From an uncultured Eubacteriales bacterium (lineage in GTDB: Bacteria > Bacillota > Clostridia > Oscillospirales > UBA644): a stretch of DNA of 31,990 nucleotides. How positions within the stretch are numbered: position 1 is the first letter of the stretch; each line of letters starts with the position of its first letter. Shown piece by piece: positions 7,280 to 15,419 of the stretch. The notes under the pieces were generated by a model. That model had not been told where the DNA came from. It did not search any database and saw only the letters and a list, made by a program, of their open reading frames with translations. The position numbers were made by a program, and so were the translations under genes. The DNA lies in the NCBI GenBank assembly GCA_959604355.1, contig CAUHAO010000021.1:1-31990 (forward strand), given 5' to 3'.

Positions 7280-8081
7280 TTGCTTCTACCTCCTGAATAC
7301 CCTGTTTGTACTGCTCTTCATTAGGTGCGGTGCCGTGCCAGGATGCAACGTTTTCCATGAAGGACACGCCTTTTCCTTTTACGGTTTTTGCAACGACAGC
7401 GGTAGGTTTGCCCTTGCATTCCTTAGCCGCTTTGAGAGCCGCACGGATCTGGTTGAGATCATGCCCGTCGATCTCTATGACATTCATTCCGAAAGCGGCA
7501 AGTTTTTCGGGAATCGGAAGAGGAGACATGACTTTCGTGATATCACCGTCGATCTGAAGACCGTTGAAGTCGATGAAGAAACAAAGATTGTCCAGTTTGT
7601 AATGAGCCGCGAACATAAACGCTTCCCAGCACTGCCCTTCTTCTATTTCGCCGTCACCCATGACGGAATATACACGGTAATCCTTACCTGTTCTCTTAGC
7701 GGCAATCGCCATACCGCATGCGGCGGAGATTCCCTGGCCGAGCGAGCCGGTAGACATATCTACACCGGGGATATTCTTCATATCGGGATGTCCCTGGAGT
7801 ATACTGTCTATTTTTCTGAAAGTTTTAGTTGTTTCAACGGGGAAAAACCCTTTGAGTGCAAGCGCAGAGTAAAGAGTCATGCAGGCATGTCCCTTGGAAA
7901 GAACGAATCTGTCTCTGTCGGGATTCTTCGGATCATCGGAAGAGATATTCATCTCTTCATTAAAAAGTACGGCGACGATGTCGGCACATGAAAGCGATCC
8001 GCCCGGATGACCGCTCTTGGAGTTATAGATCGCCTCGAGGATCAGTTTGCGCATATTCTTGGCAAATTCTTTTGTTTCCAT
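7272..8081 (-). CDS. Transketolase, N-terminal subunit
   Basis: A 269-residue thiamine-diphosphate-binding domain of a two-gene transketolase. SGHPGGSLSCADIVAVLF near residue 23 and the metal/ThDP motif starting GDGEIEEGQCWEAF and ending in FIDFN (the GDG...N signature) are clear. GRDR-type substrate loop residues appear as PDRDRFVLSKGHAC. It carries out the non-oxidative pentose-phosphate reactions with the C-terminal subunit. The start ATG has AAAGGA upstream, and a good promoter lies 63 bp further up, right behind the radical SAM gene, so the pair forms its own transcription unit. Confidence 0.93.
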   Translation of the reverse strand: METKEFAKNMRKLILEAIYNSKSGHPGGSLSCADIVAVLFNEEMNISSDDPKNPDRDRFVLSKGHACMTLYSALALKGFFPVETTKTFRKIDSILQGHPDMKNIPGVDMSTGSLGQGISAACGMAIAAKRTGKDYRVYSVMGDGEIEEGQCWEAFMFAAHYKLDNLCFFIDFNGLQIDGDITKVMSPLPIPEKLAAFGMNVIEIDGHDLNQIRAALKAAKECKGKPTAVVAKTVKGKGVSFMENVASWHGTAPNEEQYKQGIQEVEANG

Positions 8082-8143
8082 TTCTGACCAAGTCCTTTCG
8101 TATAAAATCTTGCTGGTTGCAATGGTATTTCATTATAATATGT

Positions 8144-8172
8144 ATTATATCATATACAGAGGTGAATTGCAA
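8144..8172 (-). promoter_or_regulatory. Sigma-A promoter of the transketolase pair
   Basis: On the minus strand, TTGCAA (-35, 8167-8172) and TATAAT (-10, 8144-8149) are spaced by 17 bp. The -35 lies just 20 bp after the stop codon of the upstream radical SAM gene, with no terminator visible between them. Confidence 0.8.
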
Positions 8173-8191
8173 TAAGTAAAACCGAATTTTT

Positions 8192-9082
8192 TCAGTTTTT
8201 TTTCATAAAATCGGGAATAAATTCCGTTGAAGATGACGACAGCTCCTGCGAATATCCGTTTTCGATGCCGAATTTCCGGAGCGCGTCCTGCGCGCGACGG
8301 TATTCGCTGTATGTGAGCCGTCTTTTCAGTTCGGGAAAAGAACCGTTGAGCGCCTCACCCTGCGGAATATACTGCCCCATAAGACTTACATAAACGTCCC
8401 CCGGCAGATTTTCGCTTATCCAGCGCAGCAGGCGTACCGACTGCACGGAAGAAGCAGGAAGAACGAGATGCCTCACTATCGTGCCGCGCTTTATCAGCCC
8501 TTTTTCATCGAAGACCGCCGGGCCCGTCTGTGTGCACATTTCTTTTATCGCTTCTGACGCAAATGCAAAATAATCCTCCGCCGCGGAATATGCCTTCGCT
8601 TTCTCGTTGCTGATATATTTCAAGTCCGGCATATACACGTCAACGTAATCTTTCAGCCTACGTATCATTTCAACCCTCTCATAGCCGCCGCTGTTCCATA
8701 TCACCGGCACCGACGGACGGTATTTATCCAGCGCCGCCATTATATGATACGCGTAATGTGTGGGTGTGACAAGATCTATATTGTCAGCCCCGTCGGTCTC
8801 AAGGCGTTTGAATATATCGCACAGCTCATCAACAGAGTATTCGTCTCCGATGCAGTCATGGCTCACAGCATAATTCTGACAGAATACGCACCGCAGGCTG
8901 CAACCTGAGAAAAACACTGTTCCCGCGCCGTTTCCGCCGCTTATACATGGCTCTTCCCACTTATGGATCATCACTTTTGCAATCTTTATCTTTTCGCCTT
9001 TAACACCGCAAAAACCCGCGTCCGTGCGTCTGTCGACGCCGCACATACGCGGGCATGCATCACATTTTGCAGGTAAGGTCAT
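8192..9082 (-). CDS. PflX-like radical SAM protein (COG1313 type)
   Basis: A 296-residue radical SAM protein related to pyruvate-formate-lyase activating enzymes. The iron-sulfur cluster motif CxxxCxxC is Cys61, Cys65 and Cys68 in FFSGCSLRCVFCQNY. An N-terminal Cys cluster (Cys7, 10, 14, 25) could bind zinc or a second cluster. NIDLVTPTHYAYHIMAAL and YVDVYMPDLKYIS are typical of the PflX branch, whose reaction is not established. The start ATG has GGGGAGA upstream and lies inside the end of the preceding membrane-protein gene (23-bp overlap), so the two are co-translated. I see no glycyl radical enzyme nearby that would be its partner. Confidence 0.85.
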   Translation of the reverse strand: MTLPAKCDACPRMCGVDRRTDAGFCGVKGEKIKIAKVMIHKWEEPCISGGNGAGTVFFSGCSLRCVFCQNYAVSHDCIGDEYSVDELCDIFKRLETDGADNIDLVTPTHYAYHIMAALDKYRPSVPVIWNSGGYERVEMIRRLKDYVDVYMPDLKYISNEKAKAYSAAEDYFAFASEAIKEMCTQTGPAVFDEKGLIKRGTIVRHLVLPASSVQSVRLLRWISENLPGDVYVSLMGQYIPQGEALNGSFPELKRRLTYSEYRRAQDALRKFGIENGYSQELSSSSTEFIPDFMKKN

Positions 9083-9548
9083 TGCCGTTCTCCCCTGCCA
9101 TATTTATCAGAATATTCTGCAGCACGTCAAGCGGCAGCGAAACATCACTTTTATTTATAAAGCAAACGTAGAGTCCTTCATCGTAGAACTTTTTCGCTTC
9201 CGGAGAATTCGGTACGATCACCTCGTCGGTATTATACGCCAGGCGAAGCACGCCGTCTTCGGTAAACCTGACGGAAGTGAAATTTTTCGCGCCAATATCA
9301 ATTTTCGGCGTGAGCCTTGAAAGACTGCGGAAACGATCTTTTTCCACGATATAAACATTTTCGACCGAAAGAAAAATATTGAACGCGAGACTCAGCGCAA
9401 AAAGCACCGCAGCGACTATGTAAAACCAAAGCTCTTTTCCTTCCGCCGCAAAATACACGGAAAGCGCGACCGTCAGCACGGTGAATACCGCCGTGGCTGT
9501 TATCGCGCCCGTACGGGGCTTTCTTTTCAGGATTATCGGGTATGTCAT
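9060..9548 (-). CDS. Small membrane protein of unknown function
   Basis: A 162-residue protein I do not recognise. A basic N-terminus is followed by two membrane segments (about residues 15-34 and 40-60) and then a soluble domain of about 100 residues rich in beta-type sequence (IDIGAKNFTSVRFTEDGVLR). The layout resembles small membrane proteins with a PH-like domain on one face, but this is a guess from pattern only. The ATG has CGGAG nine bases upstream; a frame-shifted ATG seven bases earlier gives no credible protein. It overlaps the PflX-like gene by 23 bp and has its own consensus promoter. Confidence 0.7.
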   Translation of the reverse strand: MTYPIILKRKPRTGAITATAVFTVLTVALSVYFAAEGKELWFYIVAAVLFALSLAFNIFLSVENVYIVEKDRFRSLSRLTPKIDIGAKNFTSVRFTEDGVLRLAYNTDEVIVPNSPEAKKFYDEGLYVCFINKSDVSLPLDVLQNILINMAGENGNDLTCKM

Positions 9549-9603
9549 TTCTCATTTCTCCGCTCTGACATTATTGAGCCGAAAAAAATCCGGCCACGCT
9601 TAA

Positions 9604-9632
9604 ATGATAACGGAACATACCGTTTTTGTCAA
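9604..9632 (-). promoter_or_regulatory. Sigma-A promoter with a dyad in its spacer
   Basis: On the minus strand, TTGACA (9627-9632) and TATCAT (9604-9609) are 17 bp apart. The spacer holds the inverted repeat AACGG-6-CCGTT (9609-9624), a possible repressor site. The promoter lies 56 bp upstream of the small membrane protein gene. Confidence 0.75.
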
Positions 9633-9665
9633 GCGAAAACCGGATTTTACATAATTTGTTCGTTT

Positions 9666-10373
9666 TTACTGGCCGTTTATGCCGTGAGAAAAGACGTGGT
9701 TGCCGATAGTGAGATCAATGGGGAGCTGGCGTATCCATTTATTCGTAGCCGTCTTGGGATTGTAGTAATAAATACATCCGCCCGTCGGGTCCCAGCCTCC
9801 CAAAGCATCACGAGCCGCGTTCCACGCGCTGTCTGCAATGGGCTGATCGAACTGTCCGTCAACCACCGCCGTAAAAGCAGAGGACTGATAGATTACTCCC
9901 GCTATGGAATTGGGGAATGACGGATGCTTGACCCTGTTGAGCACGACCGCTCCGACAGCGACCTGACCGGTATAAGGTTCACCGCGCGCCTCAGCCGAAA
10001 TTATTCGCGCGAGCAGGTACAAATCGTTGTCATCATTGCTCGACTGTGACGATGAAGACGATATTCCTAGCGCTTTGAGCGTTTTCGGGCCTGCGATACC
10101 GTCTACCGTCAGACCGCTGTCGGACTGAAAATGCTTTACCGCCGCGGTTGTCTTGCTTCCGTATATACCGTCGATCTCCCCGGTATAGTAACCTTTGTTC
10201 TTGAGCTTGCGCTGAATGTTTTTAACTTCCTCGCCTCTCGAGCCGTACTGAGACAGTGCTGGTACAGTTTGCTCCTCACGGCGCGCGATACCGATAACCG
10301 CTACGGTCGCAAGTATCGCAGCAAAGACGAAAACCGAAACAAACCTTAAAATAAACTTTCTTTTTTTTGTCAT
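9666..10373 (-). CDS. sleB: Spore cortex-lytic enzyme SleB-like hydrolase
   Basis: A 235-residue protein with a basic N-terminus, one membrane or signal segment (about residues 8-29), a PG_binding_1 peptidoglycan-binding domain (about 40-103), a Ser-rich linker and a SleB/CwlJ-type hydrolase_2 domain (about 117-235). The catalytic glutamate is in IISAEARGEPYTGQVAVGAV (about Glu128). The family are lytic transglycosylases that break spore cortex during germination, so the organism probably forms spores; related enzymes also act in vegetative walls. A GTG three codons upstream is in frame, but AAAGG sits only one base before it and ten bases before this ATG, so the ATG is preferred. The gene is divergent from pcrA. 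I found no convincing sporulation sigma-factor promoter. No ypeB partner gene is next to it, unlike the Bacillus arrangement. Confidence 0.87.
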   Translation of the reverse strand: MTKKRKFILRFVSVFVFAAILATVAVIGIARREEQTVPALSQYGSRGEEVKNIQRKLKNKGYYTGEIDGIYGSKTTAAVKHFQSDSGLTVDGIAGPKTLKALGISSSSSQSSNDDNDLYLLARIISAEARGEPYTGQVAVGAVVLNRVKHPSFPNSIAGVIYQSSAFTAVVDGQFDQPIADSAWNAARDALGGWDPTGGCIYYYNPKTATNKWIRQLPIDLTIGNHVFSHGINGQ

Positions 10374-10453
10374 TTTCCGCACACCTTTCTTTTACCTTTA
10401 ACGGTATTTTTTCCCGACTGTCCGTTTTTATACAAAAATTCAAACATGCGCTC

Positions 10454-10482
10454 TTGATTTTTGCAGCGGAATAATGTATAAT
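10454..10482 (+). promoter_or_regulatory. Sigma-A promoter of the pcrA operon
   Basis: TTGATT (10454-10459) and TATAAT (10477-10482) are separated by 17 bp, giving a 5' leader of about 85 bases before the pcrA start. Confidence 0.75.
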
Positions 10483-10572
10483 ATATTTTGTAAAGATATT
10501 ATATAAACATTCCGTGGCGTGCAACAGCGGCAAAACAGAACCGCGGCCGGCGGAAACGGAAGGAAAAGCAAA

Positions 10573-12930
10573 ATGAAAGATATCACATCCATACGAAGAA
10601 AAATACTTGACGACGAATACTCCTCGCTCAATCCCCAGCAGCGTCAGGCGGTATATTCCAATGACGGCCCGCTGCTCATACTCGCGGGCGCGGGAAGCGG
10701 AAAAACCACCGCAGTCGTTAATAAAATAAGCTATCTTATAAAATACGGCAACGCCTACAACACCGAGAGCATGGCGGAAGACTCCGATGCTGAGTTTCTC
10801 GAACAATGTCTTAACGACAAATCCCTGCGCAATATCTCGGACAAGCGTTATATGCGCCTTATGAGCGTAGACCCCCTGCCGCAGAGAAATATTCTCGCTA
10901 TAACATTCACAAACAAAGCCGCAGGCGAAATGCGCGAAAGACTCGAAAACAAATTCGGGATCGATACCACCCAGCTCTGGGCGCTGACATTCCATTCCCT
11001 TTGCGTGCGTATCCTGCGCCGTTTTATCACAAAACTCGGATACGATACGAATTTCACCATCTACGACGACCACGATTCGGTCAAGCTCACGGAGACATGT
11101 ATAAAAAATCTCGGCCTGCCTGCCGAAATTTATAAAGCGAAGTCCATCCGTCACGCCGTTTCCGCCGCAAAAGACAACTACATTGACGCGGAAGAATTCG
11201 CAAAATCTTATCGAGACAAAATGACTCCGCGCGTGCCCGACGTATACAAGGCATATCAGGCGGAACTGCGCAAAGCAAACGCGCTCGACTTTGACGACCT
11301 TATATGTCTTACGGTGCGTCTGCTGTCGGAATTTCCCGCGGTCCTTCGCTCGGTACATAACCGCTTCTCGTATCTTCTCGTTGACGAATATCAGGACACG
11401 AACCCCGTACAGTACAGGCTCGTATCCCTGCTTACAAACAACGGCAAGATTTGCGTCGTCGGCGACGATGACCAGAGCATATACCGCTTTATGGGCGCGT
11501 CGATAGAAAACATATTGAGTTTTGAAAAATCCTTCCCGAACGCGAAAGTCATCCGTCTTGAGCAAAACTACCGCTCCACACAAACGATCCTCGACGCTGC
11601 GAACGCCGTCATCGCCCATAACGTGGACCGTAAGGGCAAACACATGTGGACCGAAAACGGTCCGGGCAAAAAAATCACCGTCAACAGGCTCTTCACACAG
11701 CACGATGAAGGTGAATTCATTGCCCGCACCATTCTTACGGGCATCGGTACCGATCATGCGTCTTACAATGATTACTGTGTCCTTTACCGTACCAATGCAC
11801 AGTCAAACTCCATAGAAATGGCTCTGCGCGGTAACGGCATTCCATACCGTGTTTTCGGAGGGCAGCCGTTCTTCAGACGCAAAGAAATACAGGATATCCT
11901 CGCATATATGAACGTCATAGTCAACCCCAATGACAAGACGCGTCTGATGAGAATAATAAACGAGCCCAAAAGAGGCATTGGCGACACGACTCTCGAAAAA
12001 GTCTCACAGATAGCCGAGCAGCAGAATATCCCGATATTTGAAGTCCTAAGCCGTGCTGCGGAATTTCCCGAACTTCAGCGCGCAGCCTCAAAACTCACGT
12101 CTTTCGCTAAACTCATCGAAGACATCGCGCAAATGTCGCAGACTCTCCCGGTGTCTCAGTTATACCACGAATTGCTCTCCGCTATCGGATACCGTGCGAT
12201 GCTCCGCGAAACATACGATTTTCAGGACGCACGCTCCAGAGAAGAAAACCTCGACGAACTTTACAATAATATCGTACAGTTCGAACAGGCGGCGGAGCAT
12301 GGGAGGAACAATCTCTCCGACTACCTCGAACAGACAGCTCTCATAAGCGCCGTTGACGACCTCGACGAAAACGAAAAAGCCGTCACGCTCATGACGATGC
12401 ACTGCGCAAAAGGCCTTGAATTTCCGATAGTTTTCCTCGCAGGCTTCGAAGAAGGGCTCTTTCCCTCCCCCATGTCGGAAACGGAACCGGGAGGCATAGA
12501 AGAGGAGCGCCGCCTGTGTTACGTTGCCCTCACGAGAGCAAAAAGCAGCCTGTATATACTTTCCGTATGCACAAGGATGATGTACGGCTCTCCCAGACCC
12601 GCAACCCCGTCACGTTTTCTCTCTGAAATACCGGAAGAACTTATTCAGAGAGTTGTCCAGCAGCCCTCCCGCAATTCGGATGCCGTACAGCGTCCGAAGC
12701 GCAACATAATGGACAAACCGCTTTTTGCGAGATCCCAGGTCGTTGTGACGAAAAAGAATGACGCCTGCCCATACAAGGTAGGTCAGACCGTAAACCATAA
12801 AATATTCGGGGACGGCAAGGTTCTCAAGATAACCCCAATGTCCGGTGATAATATGATAGAAATAGATTTCGCAAAGGTCGGCATCAAGAAGCTTATGACG
12901 AACTACGTCAAAATGACTATCATCAAATAA
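10573..12930 (+). CDS. pcrA: ATP-dependent DNA helicase PcrA/UvrD
   Basis: A 785-residue superfamily 1A 3'-5' DNA helicase used in nucleotide excision repair, plasmid replication and removal of RecA or RNA polymerase. Motifs in order: LNPQQRQAV (Q motif), AGAGSGKTT (Walker A, about residues 39-45), NILAITFTNKAAGEM (Ia), LLVDEYQDTN (Walker B), GDDDQSIYRFMGA (III), LEQNYRST (IV), VTLMTMHCAKGLEFPIVFL (V) and EEERRLCYVALTRAK (VI). A C-terminal Tudor-like segment (VGQTVNHKIFGDGKVLKI) matches the RNA-polymerase-binding end of PcrA. About 40 extra residues lie between motifs I and Ia. An in-frame ATG 18 codons upstream exists, but GGAAGGA sits nine bases before the chosen ATG. It is the first gene of a tight + strand operon, 14 bp before rmuC. 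Confidence 0.95.
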   Translation: MKDITSIRRKILDDEYSSLNPQQRQAVYSNDGPLLILAGAGSGKTTAVVNKISYLIKYGNAYNTESMAEDSDAEFLEQCLNDKSLRNISDKRYMRLMSVDPLPQRNILAITFTNKAAGEMRERLENKFGIDTTQLWALTFHSLCVRILRRFITKLGYDTNFTIYDDHDSVKLTETCIKNLGLPAEIYKAKSIRHAVSAAKDNYIDAEEFAKSYRDKMTPRVPDVYKAYQAELRKANALDFDDLICLTVRLLSEFPAVLRSVHNRFSYLLVDEYQDTNPVQYRLVSLLTNNGKICVVGDDDQSIYRFMGASIENILSFEKSFPNAKVIRLEQNYRSTQTILDAANAVIAHNVDRKGKHMWTENGPGKKITVNRLFTQHDEGEFIARTILTGIGTDHASYNDYCVLYRTNAQSNSIEMALRGNGIPYRVFGGQPFFRRKEIQDILAYMNVIVNPNDKTRLMRIINEPKRGIGDTTLEKVSQIAEQQNIPIFEVLSRAAEFPELQRAASKLTSFAKLIEDIAQMSQTLPVSQLYHELLSAIGYRAMLRETYDFQDARSREENLDELYNNIVQFEQAAEHGRNNLSDYLEQTALISAVDDLDENEKAVTLMTMHCAKGLEFPIVFLAGFEEGLFPSPMSETEPGGIEEERRLCYVALTRAKSSLYILSVCTRMMYGSPRPATPSRFLSEIPEELIQRVVQQPSRNSDAVQRPKRNIMDKPLFARSQVVVTKKNDACPYKVGQTVNHKIFGDGKVLKITPMSGDNMIEIDFAKVGIKKLMTNYVKMTIIK

Positions 12931-12944
12931 TCGGGAGAAAGAAT

Positions 12945-14294
12945 ATGCAAACAGCATTGCTTATCATCTCATCGCTCGCACTCACGGCATCACTCGCGGC
13001 ACTGATAATCGTGCTCGTTTCACGCGGCAGTATCGTAAAGGAGACGACAAGAGACCTCAGCAATCGGATAGACTCCATGCAGCGGAACACCCTTACTGCA
13101 CTCGGCGAAACGATCCGCAGCTCCTCGCATTTGCAGCAGCAGTCGCTTGACGGATACGGAAAAACGGTCGCTGAAATGATGGACCGCACCGACAAACAGC
13201 TTCTCAAGCTCCGCGAAACGCAGGATGCGAAACTCTCCGAAATGAACCGCACCATTATCGAACGCATGAATGAAATGCAACGCTCGAACGATGAAAAACT
13301 CGAAAAAATGCAGCGTTCAAACGATGAGAAGCTCGAAAAGATGCAACTTTCAAACGAAAAAAGACTTGATCAGATGCGAGAGACAGTCGATCAGAAATTG
13401 CAGGAAGGGCTTGCAAAGAACGTCTCCGAGTCGTTTAAGCTCGTTCAGACGCAGCTTGAAAACGTACAGCGCGGTCTCGGCGAGATGCAGACACTCGCGT
13501 CAGATGTGGGAGGGCTTAAAAAAACGCTCGAAAACGTCAAGACAAAAGGTATTTTCGGTGAAACACAGCTCTCGCGCATTCTTGAAGACATTCTCACCCG
13601 CGATCAGTATGAAGAAAACGTCATCACTCGCAAAGGCAGCCGCGATCCCGTAGAATTCGCGGTGCGTCTGCCCGGCAAAAAGGACGAAGAAAAAGTTCTT
13701 CTTCCGATAGACTCGAAATTCCCGAACACCGAATATGCAAATCTGCTTGACGCTCTTGACAGGGGCGATAAAGACGACGCAGAAGCCGCGGGCAAAGCGC
13801 TGGAGCAGGCAACTAAGAAAAATGCGAAAGATATCCACGACAAGTACATCGACCCGCCTCATACGACGGATTTTGCGATAATGTTCCTTCCGACGGAAGG
13901 CCTTTTCGCAGAAATCGTACGACGTACGGATCTTATAGAGTATCTGCGTACGGAATACAAGGTCACGGTCGCCGGCCCCTCCACTATATCCGCGTTCCTC
14001 AACAGCCTTCAGATGGGCTTCCGCACCCTCGCGATAGAAAAACGCTCCTCCGAAGTCTGGAATGTTCTGGGAGCGGTAAAAACGGAATTCGGAAAATTTG
14101 AAAGTAAGCTCGAAAAAGTCCAGGGCTATTTCGGAAATGCTCAGAAAGGTCTTGAAGACCTCGTCGGCACACGCACGAGAGTTATGATGTCAAAACTCAA
14201 AAAGGTAGAGCAGCTGCCCGACGAGACTGCCGCGGAACTGCTCGGAACGGAAGAATACCCGGAAGAAGGCGACTCAGACTATGATATATCTTGA
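12945..14294 (+). CDS. rmuC: RmuC-family DNA recombination protein
   Basis: A 449-residue RmuC-family protein. An N-terminal membrane segment (about residues 3-24) is followed by a long coiled coil (about 35-190) and the RmuC nuclease-like domain (about 195-400). Characteristic stretches are KGIFGETQLSRILEDIL, LPIDSKFPNTEYANLLDA and STISAFLNSLQMGFRTLAIE. RmuC proteins limit recombination between inverted repeats, and the domain resembles restriction-type nucleases; the exact reaction is not settled. The coiled coil holds three 11-residue repeats. The ATG has GGGAGAAA upstream and lies 14 bp behind pcrA, consistent with joint expression with DNA repair. The end overlaps the cysteine desulfurase gene by 14 bp. 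Confidence 0.92.
   Translation: MQTALLIISSLALTASLAALIIVLVSRGSIVKETTRDLSNRIDSMQRNTLTALGETIRSSSHLQQQSLDGYGKTVAEMMDRTDKQLLKLRETQDAKLSEMNRTIIERMNEMQRSNDEKLEKMQRSNDEKLEKMQLSNEKRLDQMRETVDQKLQEGLAKNVSESFKLVQTQLENVQRGLGEMQTLASDVGGLKKTLENVKTKGIFGETQLSRILEDILTRDQYEENVITRKGSRDPVEFAVRLPGKKDEEKVLLPIDSKFPNTEYANLLDALDRGDKDDAEAAGKALEQATKKNAKDIHDKYIDPPHTTDFAIMFLPTEGLFAEIVRRTDLIEYLRTEYKVTVAGPSTISAFLNSLQMGFRTLAIEKRSSEVWNVLGAVKTEFGKFESKLEKVQGYFGNAQKGLEDLVGTRTRVMMSKLKKVEQLPDETAAELLGTEEYPEEGDSDYDIS
13275..13373 (+). repeat. Three 33-bp direct repeats in the rmuC coiled coil
   Basis: Units at 13275, 13308 and 13341 encode MQRSNDEKLEK, MQRSNDEKLEK and MQLSNEKRLDQ. The first two encode identical peptides but differ at several third positions, so the duplication is not recent. 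Eleven-residue spacing suits a coiled coil with hendecad phase. Confidence 0.85.
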
Positions 14295-15390
14295 TAACGC
14301 CGCGACGACGTTTTGTCTGCCTTGCTCCGTGGACGCGATGACGGACGTGCTGAAAAACTGCGCCGGAAACCCCTCTTCCCTTCATAAATCGGGGTTCGAC
14401 GCAGAGCAGCGTCTCAAAGCCGCGCGCGAAACCGTTGCCTCGGCTATGGGTATAAGCGCGGACGAACTGCTTTTCACTCCCGGAGGCTCCGCGTCGGACA
14501 ATCTGGCGATACGAGGTTTTGCAGCGGGCAAAAAACGCGGCAGATTCATAACATCCGCTTATGAACACCCCGCGGTTCTCGAATGCTTCAAGGCTCTTGA
14601 AACGTCCTTTGACGTGGTGTATCTGCGTCCCGAAAACGGAATAATAACCCCCGACATCCTTGCACGCGAGCTTACCGACGACACGGTCTTTGTAAGCATA
14701 ATGCACGTCAACAACGAGACGGGTGCGGTAAACCCGATACGCGACCTTGCAAAAACGCTTAAGCGCCGCGTGCCGGATGCCGTATTCCATACGGATTCGG
14801 TGCAGGGCTTTCTCAAAGAAGATTTCAATTATTCCTGCGTGGATATGGCAAGTTTTTCAGCGCACAAAACTCACGCGCCGCGCGGAATAGGAGGCCTTTA
14901 CGTCAAGAAGGGCGTGAAGCTTAAACCTCTCATTTACGGCGGAGGTCAGGAAAAAGGACTGTGCTGCGGCACGGAAAACGTCGCGGGCGCGGCGGCATGG
15001 GCGGCGGCGGTAGCGCAGCTGCGTCCGACTCTTGCCGAAGATCGCAAAAGAGTTGCCGCATTGCGCGAAAGAATGAAAAACGGACTTGAAGCTCTCGGAG
15101 CTAAAGAGATCTCGCCCGCAGGTGCGACGCCTTTTATCCTCAATACGGTTTTTGAAGGGTATCTCTCGGAAAATATTCTGCACTATCTTTCCTCCCGCGA
15201 AATATACGTTTCGACCGGCTCGGCATGCTCGTCAAAAAAATCAAGTGCCGTTTTCCGCGCTCTCGGACTTGAAAATTACGGAAAATCGGCTCTCAGAATA
15301 AGCTTTTCGCATCTCAACACCGAGCAGGACGTTGACACAGCCGTAAGTGCAGTGAAAGACGCGCTCGATGCGCTGATAAAACTGAAATAA
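14281..15390 (+). CDS. Cysteine desulfurase (NifS/IscS class)
   Basis: A 369-residue PLP-dependent enzyme that takes sulfur from L-cysteine as a persulfide and passes it on. IYLDNAATT opens the fold, His96 in EHPAVLE stacks on PLP, Lys196 in SAHKTHAPRGIGG is the Schiff-base lysine and Cys316 in STGSACSSKK carries the persulfide. The usual GGGQERGLRSGTEN motif here reads GGGQEKGLCCGTEN (residues 221-233), replacing a normally conserved Arg-Ser by Cys-Cys. The start overlaps rmuC by 14 bp, and thiI follows after 29 bp. This pairing is the known arrangement in which a dedicated desulfurase supplies ThiI for 4-thiouridine formation in tRNA, as with NifZ-ThiI in Bacillus. No iron-sulfur scaffold gene is adjacent. 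Confidence 0.92.
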   Translation: MIYLDNAATTFCLPCSVDAMTDVLKNCAGNPSSLHKSGFDAEQRLKAARETVASAMGISADELLFTPGGSASDNLAIRGFAAGKKRGRFITSAYEHPAVLECFKALETSFDVVYLRPENGIITPDILARELTDDTVFVSIMHVNNETGAVNPIRDLAKTLKRRVPDAVFHTDSVQGFLKEDFNYSCVDMASFSAHKTHAPRGIGGLYVKKGVKLKPLIYGGGQEKGLCCGTENVAGAAAWAAAVAQLRPTLAEDRKRVAALRERMKNGLEALGAKEISPAGATPFILNTVFEGYLSENILHYLSSREIYVSTGSACSSKKSSAVFRALGLENYGKSALRISFSHLNTEQDVDTAVSAVKDALDALIKLK

Positions 15391-15419
15391 CCCATAAAAT
15401 CAAAATAAAGGTAAAATCT

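Noticed and set aside
6293..7324. Long open frame of 343 codons on the + strand across the transketolase genes
   Set aside because: It is the antisense shadow of the transketolase C-subunit; it has a Cys/Arg-rich composition with no family match and no ribosome site.
10276..11757. Open frame of 493 codons on the minus strand over pcrA
   Set aside because: It is antisense to clear helicase motifs, is Val/Phe/Cys-rich as expected for a shadow, and has no start signal.
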